DNA of 64,000 nt from Ihuprevotella massiliensis (GTDB lineage: Bacteria > Bacteroidota > Bacteroidia > Bacteroidales > Bacteroidaceae), in NCBI GenBank assembly GCA_900095835.1, contig LT608321.1, forward strand, positions 538,373 through 602,372, read 5' to 3'. The notes under the pieces were generated by a model. The model saw only the letters and a program-made list of their open reading frames with translations, ran no database searches and was not told the origin of the DNA. Shown here piece by piece: positions 34,555-43,702 of the stretch (position 1 is the first letter of the stretch; each line of letters starts with the position of its first letter). The translations under genes were made by a program, and so were the position numbers.

Positions 34555-35802
34555 ATGTGGCACGACATTTTCATACGACTTCAACAAAATAAGCTCCGCA
34601 CTGCGCTCACAGGCTTGAGTGTGTCGGTGGGTATCTTTCTGCTCATCGTCCTCCTCGGAGCAGGGAATGGGCTGATTCATGCCTTCAATCACAACAATCA
34701 GATGTTTAGCACCGATGCTATATCCATCTACCCAGGCTATACATCTAAGCCCTTCAAAGGTTGGAAAGAAGATCGCAACATTAAATTTGACAACATAGAC
34801 GTTGACAACACAGCGGTAGTGGCAAAGAACAAAGTGAAGTCTACTGCTGGTAAACTAACTAGCTCAGAAAAAACAGCTTCTGCACACCAACATTATTTCA
34901 AAACAACCCTATACGGACAATCTCCTGAAGCTTACAATATAGAAAGATTATCCCTCGCAAAAGGACGCTATATCAATGAACTAGACATCAAAGAGCAACG
35001 TAAAGTGGTGGTGATGCCTGACTATAGTGCAGAAGAAACATTCGGCAGCATTGAGGCAGCAATTGGCGATTATCTGAACATAGACTCAGTGGCCTACCAA
35101 GTGGTGGGAGTGCTGGAGTCGAATGGTAATAAAGGACAGAGCCGATGCCATATCCCTTTTACCACATATCGTACCATCTTTCACACGGGCTTTGATATTC
35201 CAGAAATTGTGGTACAAACTTATAAGCCTGAAGTAGATGAATCTTTTGAGGCTTTGAGAGCGGCATGGTGTAAGAGTTTAGGGGCTCGCCATGATTTCGC
35301 AGAAGACGACGAAAGTGCAGTATGGATATCCAGTGTAGCTCAAGGAGCAAAAGAGCAAAATTTAGCTTTGACGATGCTCCAACGTGCATTGTGGGTGATT
35401 GGGTTGCTCACGCTGATGAGTGGTGTGGTGAGTATTTCTAACATTATGCTCATCACCGTAAAAGAAAGGACTAAAGAATTTGGTATCCGCAAAGCACTGG
35501 GTGCACGTCCCTGGGCGATACTACGCAGTGTACTCGCAGAAAGCGTTATCATCACGCTATTCTTTGGCTACATCGGTCTTGTAGCTGGAATTGCTGCCAC
35601 CGAATGGATGAATGTAGTGTCAGGGCAACAAGTCACAGAATTTCTCAATTTCAGATTCTACACCTTCCTTGACCCCACGATTGACATGAGCGTTGCCTTC
35701 TCTGCTTTGTTGACACTCATCATCGCTGGACTCTTGGCAGGCTTCTTCCCTGCACGACGAGCGGTAAAAATTAAGCCCATTACGGCGCTCAATGCCAAAT
35801 AA
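34555..35802 (+). CDS. MacB-like ABC permease (FtsX fold), first copy
   Basis: 415 residues: one N-terminal helix (about 18-38), a periplasmic domain (about 40-270), then three helices in an FtsX-type core (about 280-400) with NIMLITVKERTKEFGIRKALGARPWAILRSVLAESV, the family hallmark. The last residues AVKIKPITALNA are also typical. Adjacent paralogue at 35820 suggests the two permeases work as a heterodimer with the single ATPase. Substrate unknown. Confidence 0.9.
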   Translation: MWHDIFIRLQQNKLRTALTGLSVSVGIFLLIVLLGAGNGLIHAFNHNNQMFSTDAISIYPGYTSKPFKGWKEDRNIKFDNIDVDNTAVVAKNKVKSTAGKLTSSEKTASAHQHYFKTTLYGQSPEAYNIERLSLAKGRYINELDIKEQRKVVVMPDYSAEETFGSIEAAIGDYLNIDSVAYQVVGVLESNGNKGQSRCHIPFTTYRTIFHTGFDIPEIVVQTYKPEVDESFEALRAAWCKSLGARHDFAEDDESAVWISSVAQGAKEQNLALTMLQRALWVIGLLTLMSGVVSISNIMLITVKERTKEFGIRKALGARPWAILRSVLAESVIITLFFGYIGLVAGIAATEWMNVVSGQQVTEFLNFRFYTFLDPTIDMSVAFSALLTLIIAGLLAGFFPARRAVKIKPITALNAK

Positions 35803-35819
35803 CTCCAAAATTCAAGACT

Positions 35820-37073
35820 ATGACTATATTTGATCTCGACAAATGGTCTGAAATCTGGCAAACCCTGAGTCGCAACAAATCGCGCTCCTTGCTCACTGCC
35901 TTCGGAGTATTTTGGGGCATCTTTATGCTCACAATCCTCATGGGTGGTAGTAATGGTTTTCGAGCAATTCTAGAATCCAACTTCAATGGATTTGCACAAA
36001 ACTCGTATTTCTTCATGCCGGGGAAAACGACAAAACCCTATAAGGGATTCCAAGTAGACCGCTCTTGGATGTTGCATTTGAGTGATGTAGAAGCTCTCCC
36101 CAAACAAGTGCCAGGGGTGAAACTCGCTACGCCTATGGTGTTGGGGCTCTTCACAGAAATGACCCACAAGCAACATAAGGAGAATGTATCCCTGAAAGGA
36201 GTATATCCTAACTATGATCAAATTGAAAATCCTCACATCGTGATGGGGCGCTTCATTCAGATGGCAGATGTGGTGAATCAGCGACGTGTATGTGTGCTCA
36301 GTAAAAACATTGCATCGCGACTCTTCCCCAACGACCCTACCCCTCTAGGAAAGTACGTACAATCTGGTGGTATGTATCTGCAAGTGGTGGGGGTGTCTCA
36401 CATCATCAGTAATTTTGGTGTGGGTGGGAATAGCAGCTATTCGGTGTTTATCCCTTTCTCTGTGGCTCAAAACTTAACGAAATCGGGCAATGACATCGCT
36501 ATTATCGGAGTGGTGGTGAAAGATAATGTGTCGATCAGCAGTATTCAACCACAAATGGAAAGATTTTTCTGTGAACGACACTCTGTGGATCCTACAGACA
36601 CCGCTGCCTATATGAGCATCAATATGGAATCGATGTTTCAAATGGTGACAGCACTGTTCTCTGGCATCAACATCCTCGTATGGCTCATCGGTGTCGGCAC
36701 CTTGCTCTCTGGTGCCATTGGTATCTCCAACATTATGATGGTAGTCGTGAAAGAGCGCACTACAGAAATCGGTATTCGCCGCGCCATCGGTGCCAAACCA
36801 CGCGACATCCTCTCTCAAATTATGACAGAGAGCGTGGTCATTACCCTACTTGCTGGCATAGGTGGCATCATTATATCGGTGTGGATTTTGAGCGGTATAG
36901 ACATAGCTGCACATTCTATGGCGGAATCTTACCCGAGTGGCGGATTCTTCATCAGCTTCCCAGTAGCGGTTGGAGCATTGTTTGCCCTTTCCATCATTGG
37001 GGTTTTAGCAGGCATAGCCCCTTCGCTTCGAGCACTTGCCATCAAACCGATTGACGCCATCCGCGATGAATAA
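35820..37073 (+). CDS. MacB-like ABC permease (FtsX fold), second copy
   Basis: 417 residues with the same layout as the preceding gene: N-terminal helix (about 19-40), periplasmic domain, three C-terminal helices and NIMMVVVKERTTEIGIRRAIGAKPRDILSQIMTESV. Ends ALAIKPIDAIRDE. The 17-nt gap to the upstream gene supports one transcript. The two copies differ clearly in the periplasmic part. Confidence 0.9.
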   Translation: MTIFDLDKWSEIWQTLSRNKSRSLLTAFGVFWGIFMLTILMGGSNGFRAILESNFNGFAQNSYFFMPGKTTKPYKGFQVDRSWMLHLSDVEALPKQVPGVKLATPMVLGLFTEMTHKQHKENVSLKGVYPNYDQIENPHIVMGRFIQMADVVNQRRVCVLSKNIASRLFPNDPTPLGKYVQSGGMYLQVVGVSHIISNFGVGGNSSYSVFIPFSVAQNLTKSGNDIAIIGVVVKDNVSISSIQPQMERFFCERHSVDPTDTAAYMSINMESMFQMVTALFSGINILVWLIGVGTLLSGAIGISNIMMVVVKERTTEIGIRRAIGAKPRDILSQIMTESVVITLLAGIGGIIISVWILSGIDIAAHSMAESYPSGGFFISFPVAVGALFALSIIGVLAGIAPSLRALAIKPIDAIRDE

Positions 37074-37136
37074 GAGTCGTCTGGCACTACCTCATTCTTT
37101 CCTCATATTCCTAATAACAAGTTATATTCTTGCATC

Positions 37137-38252
37137 ATGAAAAAAGCGATTAAAATCATTGGTCTCATCCTTCTTGGAGTGATTTTTATTGGCACCTTTG
37201 TCTTCCTCTACAATAAGACACAAAAGAAAGAAGCAACTTTTGAAGAAATTGCTCCTGCCTATAACGACCTTCAACGCACCACCGTGGCAACGGGGACGAT
37301 AGAACCTCGCAACGAAGTGGACATTAAACCCCAGATTTCTGGCATCGTGGCGGAACTCTACAAAGAAGCTGGACAGTCGGTGAAAAAAGGAGAGTTGATA
37401 GCGCGTGTGAAAGTGATTCCAGACATGAGTTCGCTCAACTCTGCAGAAAATCGCGTGCGATTGGCGCAACTGAACTTAGCGCAAGCTCAACGCGACTACA
37501 ACCGCAACAAACAACTCCACGATCAGCAGCTCATTTCTACCGAAGAGATGGAGAAATCGCACTTGTCGCTTCGTCAAAACAAAGAAGAATTGGCGAATGC
37601 AACAGAGGCACTGCAAATTCTTAAAGAAGGTGTGAGCCGCTCTATGGCAGCACAATCCACAACGATGGTTCGCTCTACCATTGACGGCATCATCCTTAAC
37701 GTCCCTGTGAAAGTGGGTAATTCAGTGATCATGAGCAACACCTTCAACGAAGGTACAACGATTGCGACGGTGGCAAACATGAAAGACTTGCTCTTCAAAG
37801 GCACCATTGACGAAACGGAAGTGGCTTTGCTCACAAACGGAATGTCCATGGACATCTCCGTCGGTGCTTTGCCCGATGCTACGTTGTCTGCGAAGTTAGA
37901 ATTTATTGCCCCTAAAGTGAGCTCTGGCACTCAAAGCAATCAGTTTGAAATCAAGGGAGCTATTGCCCCCAACAGTGGTCACCAACTCCGCGCTGGCTAT
38001 AGTGCCAACGCTACCATCGTATTAGAGGCTCGCAAACACGTGCTCACCGTTCCCGAAAGTGCGATTGTTCACGAGAACAACAAGACCGTAGTTTATGTGG
38101 TGACAAGCAAGCCAGGCGCTGTTCCTCAAACATTTGAACGTCGCGAGGTGACTGTTGGCTTGTCCGATGGCGTAAACATTGAGATTATCAAAGGACTTAC
38201 CACTAAAGACCGTGTACGCGGCAACCAACAAGAAGTAACGACAGACCAATAA
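37137..38252 (+). CDS. MacA/HlyD-type periplasmic adaptor
   Basis: 371 residues. N-terminal membrane anchor (about 1-24), first half-motif of the lipoyl domain TVATGTIEPRNEVDIKPQISGIVAELYKEAGQSVKKGELIARV (about 45-87), an alpha-helical hairpin (about 95-170), the second lipoyl half (STIDGIILNVPVKVGNSV), then beta-barrel and membrane-proximal domains. It should bridge the ABC permeases and the TolC-like channel. Confidence 0.93.
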   Translation: MKKAIKIIGLILLGVIFIGTFVFLYNKTQKKEATFEEIAPAYNDLQRTTVATGTIEPRNEVDIKPQISGIVAELYKEAGQSVKKGELIARVKVIPDMSSLNSAENRVRLAQLNLAQAQRDYNRNKQLHDQQLISTEEMEKSHLSLRQNKEELANATEALQILKEGVSRSMAAQSTTMVRSTIDGIILNVPVKVGNSVIMSNTFNEGTTIATVANMKDLLFKGTIDETEVALLTNGMSMDISVGALPDATLSAKLEFIAPKVSSGTQSNQFEIKGAIAPNSGHQLRAGYSANATIVLEARKHVLTVPESAIVHENNKTVVYVVTSKPGAVPQTFERREVTVGLSDGVNIEIIKGLTTKDRVRGNQQEVTTDQ

Positions 38253-38307
38253 CCCTAATGGTCGGTCATATTCTTAAGGTTTTATCACTCATACACTAGC
38301 CTCGATT

Positions 38308-39615
38308 ATGAAGAAAATCATATTTATGCTCCTCACAGCAGGCTTTCCGCTAATGGTGGGCGCGCAAACCCTCACGTTGCGCCAATGCATAGACCGCGCA
38401 GTGGCACGCAATGTCAGTGTGCGACAAGCGCAAGTGGGACAACAGCAGCAAAAGATAGCCTTGGAGTCTGCCAAACAAGCTAGCCTTCCCCAAGTGGGTG
38501 CTAGTCTTAACCAAAATCTATCGCTCGGACGCGGACTCACGGCAAACAACACCTATGATACGCGCAACACCTACTCTTCTTCCTTGGGAGTGCATGCCGA
38601 TATGCCGCTCTTTACAGGCTTCCGCATTGGCAACGAGCGCAAGCGTGCAGAACTCAATCTGCAAGCAGCCACAGCAGACATCGAACGACTGAGTGAAAGC
38701 CTGGGATTGCAAGTGACACAAGCCTATTTCCAAGTGCTCTACCAACAAGAATTGCTGCAACAAGCAAAGACCAACTTGCAGCTTTCTCAACTCCAAGAGA
38801 GTCGACTTGTTGGTTTGATTCAGGCAGGCAAGGCGGCACAAGTGGAACTCAGTGAGGCACAATCGCGAGTGGCGCAAGACCAAGCCTCTATTGTGCAAGA
38901 AGAGAGTCAATATAACTTGGCATTACTCGAACTCTCTCAATTGCTCGAGTTCTCTACACCTGATAGTTTACACATTGCTTCGCCTGCATCACTTCAACTT
39001 CCTCATCTGCCAGAAAGTGCTGATGCCGTCTTTGCACTCGCACTTCCTCAGCGTCCTGCACTGCAAGTGGCAAAACTTCGCACAGAAGCTGCACAAATGG
39101 GAGTGAAGGTGGCACGTTCGGGTTATCTTCCTACCCTCTCCCTCTCTGCTGGTCTGGGCACTAATTATTACAATACTTCGGGATTCACCAACGAAGCATT
39201 CAATAGACAGATTCGCAACAACCTTGCTTCTTCTCTTGCACTCTCTTTGAGCTTTCCCATCTTTGATCGATACAGCACGCGCAATAGTGTGAAACAGGCA
39301 AAACTCGAAGTGGTGAATCAACAACTGGAGGAAGAAAATCTCAAAAAAACGCTGTATAAAGAGATTCAAAACGCATATTACAATGCGGTAGCAGCCCAAC
39401 AAAAGTGGACTGCAGCAAAGACGGCAGAGCAGGCGTCGGAAACCACCCTCAATCTCGTGACAAAGAAATACGAAGCTGGGAAAGCTAATGGCACGGAATA
39501 CGACGAAGCCCGTAAAAAACACACTAATGCTGCTACTCAACGGCTCACAGCTTATTACGACTATATGTTCCGTACCAAGATTCTGGATTTCTACGCTGGC
39601 GAACCGCTGCAATAA
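38308..39615 (+). CDS. TolC-family outer membrane channel
   Basis: 435 residues, signal peptide ending MVGAQ (about 1-20). Two OEP repeats: the first with TLRQCIDRAVARNVSVRQAQ, the second around FALALPQRPALQVAKLRTEAAQMGVKVARSGYLPTLSLSAGLG and SLSFPIFDRYSTRNSVKQAKLEVVNQ. Long heptad-rich helices between strands fit the TolC barrel plus tunnel. It completes the tripartite exporter whose ATPase is at 33772. Confidence 0.93.
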   Translation: MKKIIFMLLTAGFPLMVGAQTLTLRQCIDRAVARNVSVRQAQVGQQQQKIALESAKQASLPQVGASLNQNLSLGRGLTANNTYDTRNTYSSSLGVHADMPLFTGFRIGNERKRAELNLQAATADIERLSESLGLQVTQAYFQVLYQQELLQQAKTNLQLSQLQESRLVGLIQAGKAAQVELSEAQSRVAQDQASIVQEESQYNLALLELSQLLEFSTPDSLHIASPASLQLPHLPESADAVFALALPQRPALQVAKLRTEAAQMGVKVARSGYLPTLSLSAGLGTNYYNTSGFTNEAFNRQIRNNLASSLALSLSFPIFDRYSTRNSVKQAKLEVVNQQLEEENLKKTLYKEIQNAYYNAVAAQQKWTAAKTAEQASETTLNLVTKKYEAGKANGTEYDEARKKHTNAATQRLTAYYDYMFRTKILDFYAGEPLQ

Positions 39616-39711
39616 TGAGCAGACACCTATCATCGCTTAGCATCATCATATAAGCGTTGCCTTGCCCACCCTGCCTTCGCCTTTCTAAATCACAGACAGC
39701 GCTCTGCAGAT

Positions 39712-39781
39712 TTCCGAATAAATGGAAAGATGCTCCTACTAGCCATCAAAAACCTCCGAGTTTTCAAATGAAAATTCGGAG
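39712..39781 (+). repeat. 21-bp phased heptamer array 3 (four units)
   Basis: Cores at 39712 (TTCCGAA, degenerate), 39733 (CTCCTAC), 39754 (CTCCGAG) and 39775 (TTCGGAG, inverted), each 21 bp after the last. The last two form the terminator described next. The rest of the gap 39616-39974 holds only the nagB promoter. Confidence 0.65.
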
Positions 39782-39787
39782 ATTTTT
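39754..39787 (+). terminator. Terminator of the efflux operon
   Basis: 12-bp stem (39754-39765 with 39770-39781, one G-U pair), loop AAAT, then five T. Arms are the last two units of the phased array. Confidence 0.8.
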
Positions 39788-39870
39788 CAACTATTCCTGC
39801 ATAAGTAATGAGAATATATGGAAGAGGCATCGAAAAATATCACTAGATCGTAGAAAATAGTTGGCGGATA

Positions 39871-39901
39871 ATCTTAATACCAAATAAAATGCGTATCTTT
39901 G
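39871..39901 (+). promoter_or_regulatory. Promoter of nagB
   Basis: TTGG (39871-39874), 19-bp spacer, TATCTTTG (39894-39901), full match; the ATG at 39975 is 73 nt downstream. Confidence 0.7.
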
Positions 39902-39974
39902 TAAAGTCAAACAGACAAACGACCTAGTCGATAATATATTATATCAAAAACAACATATACACTATCTTTCCACC

Positions 39975-40766
39975 ATGAGAGTTATCATCGAACCCGATTA
40001 CGCAAAATTGTCGCAATGGGCTGCTGATTACGTTGTAAATAAGATCAACGCAGCAAAGCCAACCGCAGAAAAACCCTTCGTTTTGGGATTGCCCACTGGT
40101 TCTAGCCCAATCGGCATGTACAAAGCCATCGTGAAGGCTTACCAAGAAGGTCGCGTAAGCTTCAAGCATGTTGTTACCTTCAACATGGACGAATATGTTG
40201 GTCTTCCTGAAGAACACCCTGAAAGCTACCACTCTTTCATGGCTACTAACCTCTTCAACCACATCGACTGCCCCAAAGAGAATATTCACCTCCTCAATGG
40301 CAACGCTGAAGATTTGGCAGCTGAGTGCGCTCACTATGAACAAATGATTGCCGAATTTGGTGGCATCGACCTCTTCCTCGGTGGCATTGGACCTGACGGT
40401 CACCTTGCTTTCAACGAGCCTTACTCTTCTCTCAACAGCCGCACACGCGAAAAGACACTCACAACTGACACTCGCATCGCTAACAGCCGTTTCTTCGGTG
40501 GCGACCCTAATGCTGTTCCTGCTACCGCTCTCACTGTAGGTGTTGGCACTGTGATGTCTGCTAAAGAAGTACTCATCCTCTGCAACGGCCACAACAAGGC
40601 GCGTGCTTTGCAAGCTGCTATCGAAGGTCCTGTATGCCAAGCTTGGACCATCTCTGCTTTGCAAACTCACCCTCACGGAATTATCGTATGTGACGAGGCG
40701 GCTTGCGAAGAAATCAAAGTAGGTACTTACAAGTACTTCAAAGACATCGAAAAGGATAACTTGTAA
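39975..40766 (+). CDS. nagB: Glucosamine-6-phosphate deaminase
   Basis: 263 residues. Converts glucosamine-6-P to fructose-6-P and ammonia. Catalytic residues align without gaps to the well-known enzyme: Asp72 (FNMDEYVGL), Asp141 and His143 ([10 protein letters not shown]) and Glu148. [13 protein letters not shown] is the phosphate-binding loop. The preceding base has IGPDGH instead of the enterobacterial VGNDGH. It works after NagA, encoded 24 kb away with its own promoter. Confidence 0.97.
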   Translation: MRVIIEPDYAKLSQWAADYVVNKINAAKPTAEKPFVLGLPTGSSPIGMYKAIVKAYQEGRVSFKHVVTFNMDEYVGLPEEHPESYHSFMATNLFNHIDCPKENIHLLNGNAEDLAAECAHYEQMIAEFGGIDLFLGGIGPDGHLAFNEPYSSLNSRTREKTLTTDTRIANSRFFGGDPNAVPATALTVGVGTVMSAKEVLILCNGHNKARALQAAIEGPVCQAWTISALQTHPHGIIVCDEAACEEIKVGTYKYFKDIEKDNL

Positions 40767-40800
40767 TCCCTACACTTTATCACTTATCTCCCTTTCTTAG

Positions 40801-40852
40801 CGTGTCTTTGCTCCGCCTTCTCATAGGTGAGCAAAGACACGTTGCTGTTTTT
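40801..40852 (+). terminator. Terminator of nagB
   Basis: Perfect 13-bp stem, 40801-40813 with 40829-40841, loop of 15 nt, followed by TTGCTGTTTTT. Confidence 0.85.
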
Positions 40853-40973
40853 AGAAGACTGTTCGTCTTGCAAGGAAGCCCAGTGACTTCGATGTTCAAC
40901 CCTCGTACTTCTGAAAACAGATATGCTCACTTTGCTTCTCGGAGCGAAGATTTTTCACCCTTTTTCCATAGAC

Positions 40974-42185
40974 ATGCACCCTATTCATCTGATGCCTAAA
41001 CCTGCTGGTTCGGCGTGCAATTTGGACTGCACTTATTGCTATTATCTCGAAAAACAAAAACTCTATGCAGCGTCTGGCAGACAAGAGATGAGCGATGAGT
41101 TGCTGGAGAAATACATCCATGATTATATTGCAACGCAGCCCACCGACAACGTGCTTTTCACTTGGCACGGTGGCGAACCACTTGTGCGTCCTATGAGTTT
41201 CTACGAACGTGCCCTCCGTCTGCAAGAGAAACATGCACAAGGAAAGACCATTGAGAATGCGTTGCAAACCAATGGAACTCTACTCACACTAAACTGGTGC
41301 AACTTCCTAAAAGACAACAACTTTCTCGTTGGCATATCCATAGATGGAACGCAAGAAATGCACGACCATTATCGAATATCAAGATCGGGACGTGGCACCT
41401 GGCGACAAGTGATGCGCGGAGTGGAACTTCTGCAACGCTGTGGCGTGGACTGGAATGCGATGGCTGTGGTGAATGACTTTAATGCACAACATCCCTTAGA
41501 GTTTTATCGCTTCTTCAAAACCATTGGTTGCGACTACCTGCAGTTCACTCCTATTGTTGAACGCATCTACCGCCATCCTGATGGTAGACTCTTGGCTTCT
41601 CCCATCGAAGGACTGACTACAGCGGAAATGGCTCCGTTTAGCGTGTCGCCCAAAGCGTGGGGTAACTTCTTATGCACCATTTTCGATGAATGGGTGCGCC
41701 ATGATGTAGGAGAATTCTTCGTACAAATGTTTGATTCTACCTTAGCTGGATGGATGGGAGTCCCTGGAAGTCTATGCACTATGGCAGAAACCTGTGGGCA
41801 TGCCACAGCGATGGAACATAATGGCGACGTTTATGCTTGTGACCACTATGTATTCCCAGAATTTAAGTTGGGAAATATCATGGAGAAATCGCTAGCATCT
41901 ATGGTTTATAGCCCAGAACAACAAGAATTTGGAGAGAACAAACGTAAACTCCTCACGCAGCAATGCAAAATGTGTGAGTGGAGATTTGCTTGCCACGGAG
42001 ATTGTCCACGCACCCGATTCACACAAAGTCTAGAGGGAGAATGGGGACATCCCTATCTCTGCGAAGGTTGGCAACAGTATTATCATCATGTGGCTCCTTA
42101 CATGGACTTTATGAAACGACAACTTCAAGCAAATTTGCCTCCAGCCAACATTATGAATGTGCTAGCAAAACAAGGAAAACTTTAG
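40974..42185 (+). CDS. Anaerobic sulfatase-maturating radical SAM enzyme (anSME)
   Basis: 403 residues from the ATG at 40974; a frame from 40923 adds 17 unlikely residues. It oxidises a Ser or Cys of sulfatases to formylglycine. Radical SAM cluster C15xxxC19xxC22 (GSACNLDCTYC), LFTWHGGEPLVRP, and the SPASM region with CTMAETCGHATAMEHNGDVYACDHY, where the Asp after NG is the expected proton acceptor, then QCKMCEWRFACHGDCPR. All cluster cysteines are present. No sulfatase gene is in the window, so it must act on targets encoded elsewhere. Confidence 0.92.
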   Translation: MHPIHLMPKPAGSACNLDCTYCYYLEKQKLYAASGRQEMSDELLEKYIHDYIATQPTDNVLFTWHGGEPLVRPMSFYERALRLQEKHAQGKTIENALQTNGTLLTLNWCNFLKDNNFLVGISIDGTQEMHDHYRISRSGRGTWRQVMRGVELLQRCGVDWNAMAVVNDFNAQHPLEFYRFFKTIGCDYLQFTPIVERIYRHPDGRLLASPIEGLTTAEMAPFSVSPKAWGNFLCTIFDEWVRHDVGEFFVQMFDSTLAGWMGVPGSLCTMAETCGHATAMEHNGDVYACDHYVFPEFKLGNIMEKSLASMVYSPEQQEFGENKRKLLTQQCKMCEWRFACHGDCPRTRFTQSLEGEWGHPYLCEGWQQYYHHVAPYMDFMKRQLQANLPPANIMNVLAKQGKL

Positions 42186-42201
42186 GGTTTCCGCTGTAGG
42201 G

Positions 42202-42233
42202 TTTGGCAGACTGAAGAATAAATGCTAAATTTG
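42202..42233 (+). promoter_or_regulatory. Promoter of the hypothetical gene at 42332
   Basis: TTTG (42202-42205), 20-bp spacer, TAAATTTG (42226-42233): full match. It begins about 17 nt after the anSME stop. Confidence 0.65.
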
Positions 42234-42331
42234 CAGGAAGATATAAAGGCGTTTTTCAGAAGAATCGCCCTAACTAATCCACTATCAACGAAACACCGAG
42301 CATTTTTTGATGCTCTCCAAGCTACAACCCT

Positions 42332-42970
42332 ATGGGAATTTTCTCTAAATTCTTTGGTGGCTCCTCAAAAAGCGTACAAGAACAAGGCTGGCGCGTGGGA
42401 GGTACTGAGGATTTCATGACGCTTATTCGCGTATACTACCAAGCCGTTATGGCTTCTTCTTTTGGTCTTCGTGACCTTCGTGCCCTACCCGATCTTAGAG
42501 TCTTCAAACAAACACTTAAGGTGCAGACCCTCAATAACAAGATTGGTCTAGCAGAAAAAAATAAGTGCAAGAAGATGATGAATGAGATTTATGGTATCTC
42601 AGACACCTTCTTCAAAGAAATCGATGATAGCATAAAACGTCGTTGCAGAAACGTGAATGACATGCAGACTTATCTCTTTCAGTTTCAGGGATTCACCCAA
42701 GAGTTGATGATGCTAATGGGCAACTTAATGAGCTGGAAGTTCCGTCTTCCCTCATTCCTTCGTGGTGCACTGCGCAACTTGACCGAAAAGTCAGTTCGTG
42801 ACATCTTCACCAAGAACTCTTGGAGTGATGCGAGTGTGCAGAAAGCCGTGATGAATGTGCGTGGCTACCAAGCTCAACTTGGATATTCACAAGCATGGAT
42901 GACAGAGTTTGTCTACAACGTGCTAATGCTCGCTAAGAAAGAGCCAAAGGCTGACACAAAAGATGCGTAA
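42332..42970 (+). CDS. Conserved hypothetical, all-helical soluble protein
   Basis: 212 residues, no signal peptide or membrane helix. The start at 42332 follows a 90-nt leader from a good promoter. Composition is helical and basic, with cysteines in KCKKMMNE and RRCRNVND; Gly/Phe-rich MGIFSKFFGGSSK at the N-terminus could be a short amphipathic, membrane-touching helix. I recognise no family. It precedes the coiled-coil gene, zapA and rny and may share their transcript, which hints at a link to division or RNA turnover, but nothing more. Confidence 0.7.
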   Translation: MGIFSKFFGGSSKSVQEQGWRVGGTEDFMTLIRVYYQAVMASSFGLRDLRALPDLRVFKQTLKVQTLNNKIGLAEKNKCKKMMNEIYGISDTFFKEIDDSIKRRCRNVNDMQTYLFQFQGFTQELMMLMGNLMSWKFRLPSFLRGALRNLTEKSVRDIFTKNSWSDASVQKAVMNVRGYQAQLGYSQAWMTEFVYNVLMLAKKEPKADTKDA

Positions 42971-43010
42971 ACTTTGGCAAGAGTATTCATTGAAGAATTC
43001 ATGACTGCCT

Positions 43011-43304
43011 ATGACTGCCGAAGAAGAAAAGATATTACATCTATTTGAAACGCATGTTCGCCAGCTCATCATCAAGCATAAAGACACGCTTGAACACAAT
43101 AAAGAGCTTAATCAGGCTTTAACAGAAGAGAAAACACGCGTTCAAGAATTGGAACAACGTATTGCAACTCTCGAACAGCAATATGCAAATCTCAAAATGG
43201 CCAAGATGATAGAAATCACAACGGCCGAAAACCAAGCAGCACAAAAGCGAATCAATAAGCTGATTCGCGAAATCGACAAGTGCATTGCTTTGTTAAATGT
43301 GTAA
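43011..43304 (+). CDS. Small coiled-coil protein upstream of zapA
   Basis: 97 residues, almost entirely heptad-patterned coiled coil (about 5-92; LEHNKELNQALTEEKTRVQELEQRIATLEQQY). Size and position 18 nt before zapA suggest a ZapB- or FtsL-like structural partner, but no specific family is recognised. An in-phase duplicate of ATGACTGCC just upstream (43002) lies in another frame. Confidence 0.75.
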   Translation: MTAEEEKILHLFETHVRQLIIKHKDTLEHNKELNQALTEEKTRVQELEQRIATLEQQYANLKMAKMIEITTAENQAAQKRINKLIREIDKCIALLNV

Positions 43305-43322
43305 GTTTGACAGCAGATTAAC

Positions 43323-43622
43323 ATGCCCAACACAAGTGATAAGCTACAAATCAGATTGCTGATTAATAACCAGCCATACATGTACACAGTGCCTCGTGAA
43401 AAGGAGGAACTGTTTCGTAAGGCAGCTGACATGATTAACAGCAAATTTAATGTCTACCGCACAGCACAGCCTAATCACAGTGCAGACCGCTATAGTACTA
43501 CGGTGCTGGTAGACTTTGCCATGCAAATTCTCCAAATGCAACAGGAGAAAAGCGTGGATCCACTAGTAACTTCTATGAAGCAGCTCAACTTAGAAGTTGA
43601 AGAAGCACTCAAGGAGGAATAA
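43323..43622 (+). CDS. zapA: Cell division protein ZapA
   Basis: 99 residues, the typical length. The N-terminal globular part contains IRLLINNQPYMYTVPREKEELFRKAADMINSKF, the conserved ZapA pattern; the rest is a dimerising coiled coil ending EEALKEE. ZapA bundles FtsZ filaments at mid-cell. Directly upstream of rny, a frequent order in Bacteroidota. Confidence 0.92.
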   Translation: MPNTSDKLQIRLLINNQPYMYTVPREKEELFRKAADMINSKFNVYRTAQPNHSADRYSTTVLVDFAMQILQMQQEKSVDPLVTSMKQLNLEVEEALKEE

Positions 43623-43702
43623 AAGATTGGAAGCATTCTGCGACACTCTTCCATCACCCCTACAACAATAACCGCAACAAGACATAATTCTATACAAAGA
43701 TA

